Below, one piece after another: positions 25,007 to 33,600 of a stretch of 35,577 bases of DNA (position 1 is the first letter of the stretch; each line of letters starts with the position of its first letter). This DNA comes from Devosia equisanguinis (GTDB lineage Bacteria; Pseudomonadota; Alphaproteobacteria; Rhizobiales; Hyphomicrobiaceae): contig CAMDBL010000016.1 of assembly GCA_945889015.1 (NCBI GenBank), forward strand, positions 1-35,577, given 5' to 3'. The notes under the pieces were generated by a model, which was not told where the DNA came from, searched no databases, and saw only the letters and a list, made by a program, of their open reading frames with translations. The translations under genes and the position numbers were made by a program.

Positions 25007-26182
25007 ATGTTCATGTCCAGCGGGTCGGTTTCACCAGCATACATCGTGGCGGCACGACGCAGTGCTCTCGGCCGCATCGGCGGCCTGCACCGCAACCGGC
25101 GGATCGAGGATCTGGCGGCACCCGTGGTCGGCGCGGCGCTCGAGGACTGCGGCATCGCCCCCGGGCGCGTCGACGAGGTGATCATCGGCAACGCCAGCGC
25201 GGGTGGCAATCCTGCCCGCCTGATCGCACTCACCGCCGGGCTGCCGGAAGCGGCGGCTGCCTCGACCATCGACCGGCAGTGCGCGTCGGGGCTCGACGCG
25301 ATCCTCAACGCCGCACGGCTGATCAACCTCGGCGAAGCGAGTGTGATCGTCGCGGGCGGCGCGGAATCGCTGTCGACCGCGCCGTGGCGGATCGCCAAGC
25401 CGAAGAGCATCTATCAGACGCCGCATTTCATCGGCCTGGAGCCGGTCAACTCCGAGGCGAGCGAGGTGTTGCCGCAGCTCGAGGCAGCCGAGGACATGGC
25501 CCGCGCGCTGAAGATCGGCCGCTCCCAGCAGGACGCCTATGCCATCAAGTCGTTCCTCAAGGCCGAGCAGGCGAGGGACGCGCGCCGCTTCGTCGGCGAG
25601 ATTGTGCCGCTGAAGGCCAATGCCGACGAGGCACGCGACCAGAGCGCAGTCGATCCGGACCCCGACGAGATGCAGCAGATGCTGCCGTTCAACCAACCGG
25701 ACGGGACGCTGACCGCAGGCAACACCAGCGCTTTGCATGACGGTGCCGCGATCGTGGTGATGGTGTCGGAGGCGGTCTGGATCGAGCTCGGCAAGCCCGC
25801 CGCGCTGAAGCTGGTCGCCGGCGCCACTCAGGGCGTGTCCCACGACCGCGAAGGCTGGGCGCCGATCGCTGCAGTGACCAAGCTCTACGGCCGGCTCAAC
25901 GGCCACAAGCCGCAGGATATCGGCGTGTTCGAGGTCGCCGAGACATCGGCGGCGCAGGCGATCGCGATCGGCGACGCGCTGGGCCTCGACGACAGCCGTC
26001 TCAACCCTGACGGTGGCGCGATCGTGCGTGGCCATCCGCTCGGTGCGTCGGGGGCGGTGCTGGTGGTGCGCCTGTTCACGCGCATGGTCCGCTCGAAGGC
26101 GGCCGACAAGCCGCGCTACGGCGTCGCCGCGCAAGGCGCCGTCGGCGGCATGGGCTTGGCGGCACTGTTCGAGGGCGTCTAG
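25007..26182 (+). CDS. Thiolase-family protein lacking the NEAF Asn and CxG Cys
   Basis: A 391-residue thiolase-fold protein. The nucleophile loop is intact (DRQCASGLDA, Cys92) and so is the GHP loop (GGAIVRGHPLGASG, His343). Two of the four catalytic motifs are changed: the NEAF loop reads AETS (Ala311 where the water-holding Asn belongs) and the C-terminal CxG loop reads GAV in AAQGAVGGMG (Gly377 where the acid/base Cys belongs). Spacing to His343 matches the classical biosynthetic thiolase, so the alignment is firm. It may bind or transfer acyl groups from CoA without ordinary thiolysis or condensation. The ATG at 25007 is the shortest sensible start. It stands alone, divergent from zur. 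Confidence 0.88.
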   Translation: MFMSSGSVSPAYIVAARRSALGRIGGLHRNRRIEDLAAPVVGAALEDCGIAPGRVDEVIIGNASAGGNPARLIALTAGLPEAAAASTIDRQCASGLDAILNAARLINLGEASVIVAGGAESLSTAPWRIAKPKSIYQTPHFIGLEPVNSEASEVLPQLEAAEDMARALKIGRSQQDAYAIKSFLKAEQARDARRFVGEIVPLKANADEARDQSAVDPDPDEMQQMLPFNQPDGTLTAGNTSALHDGAAIVVMVSEAVWIELGKPAALKLVAGATQGVSHDREGWAPIAAVTKLYGRLNGHKPQDIGVFEVAETSAAQAIAIGDALGLDDSRLNPDGGAIVRGHPLGASGAVLVVRLFTRMVRSKAADKPRYGVAAQGAVGGMGLAALFEGV

Positions 26183-26500
26183 CTCTCGCTCCGCCCACGT
26201 CCGGCAGGTCGGCCTCCCAGCCGCTGCAGTTCGCGCGAGGGAGACGCGAGCGGCTGTAGTGCGCCGCGTACGCTCGCAAAAGTGTGTTGGCTCGGCACGC
26301 CCTCGCGCCGCCATGAGGTCATGACGGAGCGTTGGTAAAGCGATACAGTGACGACCCGGGTGGATGGTCCGTCCATGCACGGTTCGGTGAGCTGGATGCT
26401 GGCCTCGGGGCTCTTCGCATGCTGCCGCCGCCGCAGGGTGGAGCACAAGGCAAATCTCGGACGTCAAACTCTTTAGTGCCGGGGACTTCGGTCGCCGGTC
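26183..26500. other. Gene-free region between the thiolase homolog and the sensor kinase
   Basis: About 318 bp. The first part holds a long hairpin (26218-26256); the rest shows no gene, no clear sigma-factor boxes and no EcfG-type (GGAAC/CGTT) promoter. Small ORFs over it lack support. Confidence 0.5.
26218..26256 (+). terminator. Hairpin after the thiolase homolog (no T tract)
   Basis: CAGCCGCT (26218-26225) pairs exactly with AGCGGCTG (26249-26256), with a second inner CGCG/CGCG pairing. It lies 35 bp after the stop codon. Lacking a T run, it may stabilise the 3' end or assist Rho rather than act as an intrinsic terminator. Confidence 0.45.
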
Positions 26501-28198
26501 GTGCCCCGGAGCCTTCTTCTCGTGTTCGCTCGTTACAGCACCTGGCGTCGGACGCATCGGGCCGCGGATTTGCGCGCGCTGGCCCTGCACCGGGGGTTGC
26601 TGCCGACGTGGGGCGTGCTCGCGCTGTCACTCGCTGGCACCGGCCTGGCTGCCTCTGTCGCGCACCGGGCCGGCACCGCCACTCTCGTCCAGGAGTTCGA
26701 GACGACGATGGTGCGGGTCGAGAGCGAGATCGACCGGGTGATGTCCTCGTATCAGCGGACGCTGCTGGCGGGGGCCGGGCTGTTCGCCGCCAGCCCCACC
26801 CTTTCGCGGGATGGCTGGGGAGCGTTCGCGGCCAACCTCGCCATCGATCGCAATTTTCCGGGTATCCAGGGCCTCGGCTTCGCCAGGATCACTGATGTCG
26901 GGGACGGCAGCCTTGCCGATCCCGACGCGGCCAAGACCTCGATCGCGTATCTCGAGCCACGCGATTGGCGCAACGAGCGCGCGCTCGGCTACGACATGTT
27001 CGCCGAGCCGGTGCGCCGTGCGGCGATGCGGGGGGCGCGCGACACCGGCCTGCCGCGATTGACGCGGCGGGTGACACTTGTTCAGGAGACCGGCCAGGAC
27101 CAGCAGCCGGGCGTGCTGATGTATCTGCCGGTGTACGCCGGTCAGCCGCAATCGGTCGAGGAACGGCGCCGCGCCGCGATCGGCTACGTCTACGCCGCGT
27201 TTCGGATGCACGACCTCTTGACGCGAACGGTGGAACTCCAACTTCCGAAGTTGCTGGAGCACGTGCACCTGCGTCTCCTCGACGCCCCGCCGAAGGCCGG
27301 CGGGGAGCTGCTGTACGAGAGCGATGAAGCGGCCCCGGGCCCCGATACATTCCGCGGCCGGCTGAAAGGCACGCGCGATCTGCCTGTCGCGGGACAGCAA
27401 TGGCACATCGAGCTGGCGGCGAAGCAATCCTTCGGCGGCGCGGCGATAGGCACGTCGCCGTGGCTGGTGGCGGGGCTCGGCACCCTGCTCAGCCTTGTCA
27501 TCACGGCGATCGCGGCGGCGTTGTCGCTGTCACGGGCCGCGGCGGTCGAGGCGCAGCGCGGCCTGGCCCTCGAGGTGGCCGCGCGCACCCAGGCGGAGCG
27601 GCAGGTGCAACTCGCCAACCAGGAGCTGATCCACCGCGTAAAGAACATGATGGGGGTGATTTCCTCCATCGCGACGCAGACCGCCCGGTTCACACCCGAT
27701 CCCGCCCAGTTCATCTCTGCTTTTCGAGACCGGCTGGCGGCCCTCGGCCGAGTACACGATCACCTCAGGCCGGGCTCGCGTCACTATGCCGACCTCGGCG
27801 AGTTGGTGCGCGAGGTGCTGGCCCCCTACACGGATCTGCGCCCCGACCGGCTGCTGATCGCCGGTCCGCCGGTCGACGTGCCCTCCCAGGCGGCCCTGAT
27901 GTTGAGCCTCGTCGTCAACGAGCTGGCGACCAACGCCATCAAGTACGGCGCATGGTCGACGGCGGACGGGCGGATCGAGCTGGCTTGGCTGGTGTCGGGC
28001 GAAGGCAAGGACCGCGTGTTGCAGATGGAGTGGCGCGAGAGTGGCGGACCGCCGGTCGCCCCTCCGACACACCGAGGCTTCGGCTCGAACGTGCTCAAGT
28101 TCGCCGTTGAGCGGGGCCTCAAGGGGACGTTCTTGCCGGCCTACGAGCCTGCTGGCTTTCGTTGCACCTGGTCTTTCAACCTGGAGGGCGCCAACTGA
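26501..28198 (+). CDS. CHASE-domain sensor histidine kinase, HWE family
   Basis: A 565-residue membrane sensor kinase. Membrane segments at about residues 35-55 and 318-345 enclose a CHASE-type periplasmic sensor (ANLAIDRNFPGIQGLGFARI; ARDTGLPRLTRRVTLVQE; GVLMYLPVYAG). The kinase core has the phospho-acceptor His378 in ANQELIHRVKNMMGVIS, the N box VVNELATNAIKYGAWS, the WRE of the HWE class (MEWRESGGPP) and a glycine loop RGFGSNVLKFAVERGLKG. HWE kinases often act in light, stress or general stress signalling in Hyphomicrobiales. No response-regulator gene is adjacent, so this is an orphan. It starts with GTG at 26501 without a clear ribosome site; the exact start is uncertain. Confidence 0.92.
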   Translation: MPRSLLLVFARYSTWRRTHRAADLRALALHRGLLPTWGVLALSLAGTGLAASVAHRAGTATLVQEFETTMVRVESEIDRVMSSYQRTLLAGAGLFAASPTLSRDGWGAFAANLAIDRNFPGIQGLGFARITDVGDGSLADPDAAKTSIAYLEPRDWRNERALGYDMFAEPVRRAAMRGARDTGLPRLTRRVTLVQETGQDQQPGVLMYLPVYAGQPQSVEERRRAAIGYVYAAFRMHDLLTRTVELQLPKLLEHVHLRLLDAPPKAGGELLYESDEAAPGPDTFRGRLKGTRDLPVAGQQWHIELAAKQSFGGAAIGTSPWLVAGLGTLLSLVITAIAAALSLSRAAAVEAQRGLALEVAARTQAERQVQLANQELIHRVKNMMGVISSIATQTARFTPDPAQFISAFRDRLAALGRVHDHLRPGSRHYADLGELVREVLAPYTDLRPDRLLIAGPPVDVPSQAALMLSLVVNELATNAIKYGAWSTADGRIELAWLVSGEGKDRVLQMEWRESGGPPVAPPTHRGFGSNVLKFAVERGLKGTFLPAYEPAGFRCTWSFNLEGAN

Positions 28199-28228
28199 GA
28201 ATCGCCATCGGTAGCGGTTCGCCGGCTT

Positions 28229-29407
28229 TCATTCCATGCCCTTGCGCATCTCGCGCGCGATGACGAGCTGCTGGATCTGCGTCGTGCCCTCGTAGATGCG
28301 CACCAGCCGCACGTCGCGATAGATCCGCTCGATCGGGTAGGCGGCCATGTAGCCGGCCCCTCCGAAGATCTGCACGGCTCGGTCGGCGACGCGGCCGACC
28401 ATCTCCGAGGCATACATCTTCACCGCCGCCGCCTCGATCACGATCGCCTGCCCCTGATCGAACCGCGCGGCCGCGTCGCGCAGCATCGCCTCGGCCGCGT
28501 AGCACTCCGTCCAGCTGTCGGCCAGCATCGCCTGCACGAGCTGGAACGAGCCGATCGGCGCGCCGAACTGCTTGCGCTCGCCCGAGTAGGTCATCGCCTC
28601 GTGGATCAGGCGGCGCGCGGTGCCGACACAGACCGCGCCGATGTGCAGGCGTCCGCGGTCCAGCACCTTCATCGCCGTCTTGAAGCCCTGCCCGGGCTTG
28701 AGGCCGATGATGCGGGAGGCCGGCACCTTCACGTCCTCGAAGATCACGTCGGAGGTGACGGTGCCGCGCTGGCCCATCTTGGCGTCCTTCTTGCCGAAGG
28801 AGATGCCGGGGCTGTCTGCGTCGACCAGGAAGGCGGAGATGCCGCCCGCACCCTTGATGCCGGGATCCGTGCGCGCCATCACCGTCAGCAGGTTGGCGCG
28901 GCGCGCGTTGGTGATGAACCGCTTGGTGCCGTTCAGCACGTAGTGGTCGCCCTGCTTGCGCGCACTGGTCTGCAGGGAGGCCGCGTCGGAGCCAGAACCA
29001 GGCTCGGTCAGGCAAAACGAGGACACGAGTTCGCCGGCCGCGAGTCTCGGCAGGAACGCCTGCTTCTGCTCCTCGGTACCGTCGATCAGGATGCCCATGG
29101 AGCCGATGCCGATGGTGGTGCCGAAGACGCCGCGGAACGCGGGGCAGGTCCACCCCAGCTCGACCGCGAGATCGACCTCCTGCGAGGCCGACAATCCGAT
29201 GCCGCCGTACTCCGCCGGGATCGTGATGCCGAACAGGCCGAGATCCTTGAGTTCCTTCACCACGGCGGCGGGCACCTCGTCGTTGGCCTCCACCTCCGTC
29301 TCGAGCGGGACCAGACGCTCGCGCACGTAGCGCTTGACCGTTCCCTTCAGTGTCTGGAACGTCTCGGCATCGACGCCGGCGAGACGGGGGCGGGCGGGGC
29401 TTGTCAT
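28229..29407 (-). CDS. Acyl-CoA dehydrogenase
   Basis: A 392-residue FAD-dependent acyl-CoA dehydrogenase, introducing the alpha-beta double bond into an acyl-CoA. The FAD/substrate signature FCLTEPGSGSDAASLQT, the DVKVPASRIIG strand, the GERKQFGAPI motif and the C-terminal signature AVQIFGGAGYMAAYPIERIYRD are present; the catalytic base is Glu373 in RIYEGTTQIQ. Chain-length preference is not readable. The track ORF starts at 29434; the ATG at 29407 (MTSPARPRLAG) has GAGG upstream. It is convergent with the sensor kinase (30-bp gap) and has no beta-oxidation partners nearby. Confidence 0.95.
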   Translation of the reverse strand: MTSPARPRLAGVDAETFQTLKGTVKRYVRERLVPLETEVEANDEVPAAVVKELKDLGLFGITIPAEYGGIGLSASQEVDLAVELGWTCPAFRGVFGTTIGIGSMGILIDGTEEQKQAFLPRLAAGELVSSFCLTEPGSGSDAASLQTSARKQGDHYVLNGTKRFITNARRANLLTVMARTDPGIKGAGGISAFLVDADSPGISFGKKDAKMGQRGTVTSDVIFEDVKVPASRIIGLKPGQGFKTAMKVLDRGRLHIGAVCVGTARRLIHEAMTYSGERKQFGAPIGSFQLVQAMLADSWTECYAAEAMLRDAAARFDQGQAIVIEAAAVKMYASEMVGRVADRAVQIFGGAGYMAAYPIERIYRDVRLVRIYEGTTQIQQLVIAREMRKGME

Positions 29408-29574
29408 GTCTCGAATACCTCGCTGATGGACCATCGACTGCCGGACGGGCTTGCGGCGAGCTTAGCGTAGGCCGGCAGGGTGCAGAAGAGCGTTAGGCCG
29501 CGCTGCAACACCGGGTGGCAGGGCTGCGCCGGCGCGATTTCGTGCGCCTCCTCGGAATCGAGAAGGAGGTCATC

Positions 29575-30066
29575 GTGGCGGTTTTCGTCCACATCTGCGC
29601 CGAGGCCGACGTCAAGCGTATCCGTCGCACGGGGCTCAAGGTCCAGAAAGGACGCCACGGCATCTATGCGATGCCGGTGACGCCGGACTTCTACGCCAGC
29701 CACCAGTGGCTGCGCGAGCTGCGGCGCTGGTGCCCCGGTCCTGCCGTGGCGATCTACTTGCGCATTCCCGGCAAAGCGCCGGTGCTCTACGGTCACTATG
29801 GCGGTCCGCATGCACTGGGAACCGCCGACATGGCCGTGGCCGCGCTGCTGGCGGACCCCGATCACGCGCCCGGCTTCGAGTGCATTCTCGGTGGCGATAT
29901 CGCTCCCGGCGCCATCATCCGGGCGACGCCGATGAAGCCGATCACGGGCTGGCGCTATTATCCCAAGGCCAAGGGGCGCGAGCCCTGCGGCTGTCCTGCC
30001 TGCCAGCCGCGGGGGGAGCCGTTCTCGCGGCGCTTCCGGGAGCGGTACGAGGCGGAGAACGGGTAG
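29575..30066 (+). CDS. Uncharacterised 163-aa protein with CxCxxC motif
   Basis: A compact soluble protein starting MAVFVHICAEADVKRIRRTGLK. The GTG at 29575 is preceded by a near-perfect AAGGAGGT, so the track's 29515 start is rejected. Notable segments are GIYAMPVTPDFYASHQWLREL, VLYGHYGG, GWRYYPKAKGREPCGCPACQP and a basic C-terminus. The CGCPAC cysteines probably bind a metal. I have the impression that proteins of this look are widespread in bacteria, but I cannot name a family. The early His on a first strand and the downstream GIYAMP strand faintly recall ADP-ribosyltransferase-like folds; this is a weak inference. It is divergent from the acyl-CoA dehydrogenase and followed by the DUF4169-like gene. 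Confidence 0.75.
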   Translation: MAVFVHICAEADVKRIRRTGLKVQKGRHGIYAMPVTPDFYASHQWLRELRRWCPGPAVAIYLRIPGKAPVLYGHYGGPHALGTADMAVAALLADPDHAPGFECILGGDIAPGAIIRATPMKPITGWRYYPKAKGREPCGCPACQPRGEPFSRRFRERYEAENG

Positions 30067-30133
30067 TCGCCCATGTCGACCTCGAAAGTGCTATGCAGGC
30101 CCATACCCGTACTTCGTGATCATCGAGGCTCCC

Positions 30134-30313
30134 ATGACCGCCGACATCGTCAATCTGAAGCAAGCTCGCAAGGCGAGGACGCGCGCCGACCGCTCGCGGG
30201 AGGCCGACGAGAACCGCGCCAAGTTCGGGCGCAGCAAGGCCGACCGGCAAAAGAGTGCTGTCGAGAAAGTGCTCGCGGCGCGCAAGCTGGATGCGCTCAA
30301 GCGTGAGACGTGA
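30134..30313 (+). CDS. DUF4169-like small protein
   Basis: A 59-residue, highly charged helical protein beginning MTADIVNLKQARKARTRADR and continuing with ENRAKFGRSKADRQ, the pattern of DUF4169 proteins of Hyphomicrobiales. Function is unknown. The ATG at 30134 is the family start; the track's 30116 adds six residues. Its stop is followed, in the same frame, by 23 sense codons and then the ATG of the RHH gene. Confidence 0.82.
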   Translation: MTADIVNLKQARKARTRADRSREADENRAKFGRSKADRQKSAVEKVLAARKLDALKRET

Positions 30314-30330
30314 GGCCGTGCCAGTAGCCA

Positions 30331-30354
30331 GAAGCTGGACCAGAAGTGGGACCA
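30331..30354 (+). repeat. Imperfect 12-bp tandem repeat
   Basis: GAAGCTGGACCA is followed directly by GAAGTGGGACCA (10 of 12 identical) in the short gap between the DUF4169-like and RHH genes. Confidence 0.5.
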
Positions 30355-30382
30355 GATCGCCGACCTTGCCACCGCCACACCC

Positions 30383-30601
30383 ATGACCGCCTCCGCCCGC
30401 CCGCAAAAGCGCTCGTTCACCATCCGTGGGCACCGCACCTCGATCAGCCTCGAGGCGGCGTTCTGGGAGGCGCTGCGTGAACTCGCCGCGCGGGATGGCG
30501 TGTCGCTCGCGGGCGCTGTCGAACGGATCGATGCCGAGCGCGGCGACACCAACTTGTCGAGCGCGGTGCGCGTCTGGGTGCTGGCACGCTATCGGACTTA
30601 G
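30383..30601 (+). CDS. Ribbon-helix-helix domain protein
   Basis: A 72-residue protein of the stand-alone ribbon-helix-helix type: KRSFTIRGHRTSISLEAAFWEAL supplies the ribbon strand and first helix, and SSAVRVWVLARYRT the second helix. Such proteins are usually dimeric DNA binders, though this Hyphomicrobiales group has no known target. No Shine-Dalgarno is seen before the ATG, so translation may depend on the DUF4169-like gene 69 bp upstream in the same frame. Confidence 0.82.
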   Translation: MTASARPQKRSFTIRGHRTSISLEAAFWEALRELAARDGVSLAGAVERIDAERGDTNLSSAVRVWVLARYRT

Positions 30602-30643
30602 CCCTTCCTGCCCCGCTGGGGAGGAGCATTAGCGGTCCTGCCG

Positions 30644-33600
30644 TCAATTCGCGCCGATACCCGGCGAGCCGAAGGGATTGAACTTCGGCGGCTGTGGATT
30701 GTAGGGGCGCGGCGGGCCGAGACGGGCCGGCCGCTTGGGGCTTTCGGTGGCGGCTGGTGAGGGCTGCAGCGGGGCGCCGTCAGTCGCGGTCTGACCCGGC
30801 AATGTCGCCTGGGCGGACGTTGATGGGGCGGCCGTTCCTGGGGCCGCTGGAGAGGCGGTCCCCGGCGGGGGCAAATTCGGACGCACCTCGAAGCGTGGCG
30901 GCGGGCCGCTCGCCTTGGCGCCAAGCGGAGCAGGAACGATCGTGACAGGGGCGGATGCGGGAGCTGCCGTGGCGGGAGTCGTCCCGGGTGACGACTCGGA
31001 GGCGCGGCTTTCCTCCAACGCCTTCTTGCGTTCCTCCTCGAGCGCCTTCTGCCGCTCGATCTCGCGGCGCACGCGTTCCTCGTCCTCGCGGCGCAGCCTT
31101 TCCAGCTCCTCGACGTCGCGCTCCATGCGAAGCACCACGAGCACGCGCTCCAGAGCTTCCGTGTTCATGCGCGGCTCGATCGTCGGCAGACCCCCGAGCG
31201 GCCCGACGTAAACCAGGGAAATGCCGGGAAGAGCACCCTTGTTTGCCGACTGGCTGGCGAGCACCCGTTTGGGCGGTCCCTTCGGCTGCAGGCGCCATTC
31301 CGCGTCGAACTTCAGGCTCGTCAGCTCGACCGTCGTCTCGAGGCTGCCGCGTGCATCGTCCGTGGCGAAGTCAAGCTTTTGCACCTTGACCGCACCGTCC
31401 GCGATCTGCAGCGCGAGCTTGGTTGCGGGCACCCTCACCGTGCCGGCCGTCAGCCCCTCCGACAACAATTTGCGCAGCGCTTCTCCGCCCGCGTCGGCTT
31501 TGCCGTCGAGCACGGCATCGATGGCCCGTGGGACGGTGGACGGCGAATGGCGAAGAAGCTGGGTGCTGCCGAGCGTCAGCTCGCCCTTGCCCTGCAGCGC
31601 CTGCACGAGCGCCAGCGGAGTCAGTGCCCGGCCGGAGAACTGGGCGAGCAGGCTCGCTGCTCCCGTCGCGGTGGATTTTCCAGCGAGGCTCTCGAGCCTG
31701 GCGTCGTCGATGCGCAGCGCACCGGCGAGCGCGGCTCCGGCCATCGGCGCTTTCTCCAGCACCAGACGTGCCTTCAGCTCGCCACCGAGGGCGCGACCGT
31801 CGAGGTTCGTCAGCTTGATCTGACCGGGCGTGAGTTCGGCCTCGAGCGAGGCATCGGCGAGATCGAGGCCGGGGGCGAGGCTGAGCGTGCCCATGGCCAG
31901 CTTGATGCGCCCCTGCAGAGCGTCGAAGGCCGCGGCGTCGAACGGCCGATCCGGCCAGATCGGCGAGGCAGCATCGAGTGGGGCCGGGCCGCGTTGCGCC
32001 AGTACGGGTGCGAGAAGGTCGGCCAGCGACGCCTTGGCCACGAACAGGGAGGCGTCGGCCGACACGGCGCCGCCCTCCGGCCGGCTCAGCGTCAGGATGC
32101 CGGCGACCTCGCTGCCGCCGACCGCCAGCCCGCGTGACTTGATGCGCAGCGCGTCCGCCTTGGAACTGACCTCGACCGCACCCTTGAGTGTGGCGTCGCG
32201 GAGCCCGCCGATGCCGGAAAGCCCGAGCAGCGACAGCACCGGCTCGAAGCGAGCGGCGTCGACGCGGACGATGCCGTCGAGCTCGCGGGCGGCGCCGACC
32301 GGCTCGGCTATCCGTCCATCGAAGCCGAGGGTCAGCCCTTCGGCAGTCAGTGAAGCGAGGCCCAGGATGCCGTTGCGCGGCTGGCCGGTGAGTTCGAGCG
32401 AGAGGCTGCCGCCGCGCAGTGCCCGGGAGGCGACCGTTCCCGCCCCTGCGCCAGCGGCGGCCGTGCCTGATGCCGAGGCCGGATCGCCCGTGATCAGCTC
32501 CGCCAGGGCCAGCGCGGCATCGGCGCTGTCGATGCGAACGCGGGCCTCGACATGACCGTCGCGCCAGCGGGCCGGGCCGGTATCGAGGTCGAACCGGGCG
32601 ACGGCGCGGGCGCCGCGCACGACACCGTCGAAGGCGAGGTCGGTGGAGGTCGGCTGGCGCGCGCCGAGACGCAGGGAGCCGGCGAGCCTCGCAGGCGCTA
32701 GGCGTGCCAGCAGGGCGTCGCGGGTCTTGCCGGGGGCGCCCGCCGGCATGTCGAGCGCGGCGAGCAGGCTGCCCGCGGCGTCGGCCGTGTCGGCCACGAG
32801 CGTTGCGCGCACGACGCCCTTCGGCGCGGGATCGGTGATGCCGGTGATGTAGCCTTCGAGATCGAGCTTCAGCCCGTCCGCCGTCGTGAGCCGGGCCTGC
32901 GAGATCTGCAGTCTGCCGCCTTCGATCGAGAAGGTGGCATCGACATCACGATAGACCCGCTCCCCGTCGCCGAGCTCGGCGGCGCGAACGACAATGTGCG
33001 AATCGGTGGTGCCGGGAGCGATCACGCCGAGCAAGCCTGGTTTCGGCGCTGGTTTGGCAGCCGCGGCGGGCGTGGCCGGCGGCGATGGCCACAGCAGGGC
33101 CCTGGCCCGCTCGGGATCGAGCCCGCCGGGAAGCAGCGAAGTGAGATCGATCTGCTGGCCCTCGAGACGAAGATCGAGGCGACGCCGGCCTCCGGTCGAG
33201 TAGCCGATGGCGCCGGTCAGTGGTGGGGCGCCGTTCCATTCGGCCGCCAGGCCCGTCAGCTCGAAGCCCGTCGGCGTCAGCGACAGGCGGCCACCGATCG
33301 AGAACGATCCGTCCGACCGGCTGTCGATCAAGGTCTGGCCCTTGGCGGCCCAACCGAGAAAGCGGGCATGGCTGGTGCCGCGCAACGCCAGATCGCCGTC
33401 GAAGCTGTGCTCCCCGCCCTTGGAGGTGAGCGTGCCGGTCAGGTCGAGCTTGGCACCGCCTGGAAGGCCGGCGTGCAGCTCGCGCACCAGCATCGGTCCA
33501 CGAAACCGCTCGAGATGCAACCGCACGGCGCTGGCGACCTCGCCGCCAAGCGTGATCTGGTCGACGGTCAGCTGTGCGTCGACCTGCCCGCTCTCGGGCA

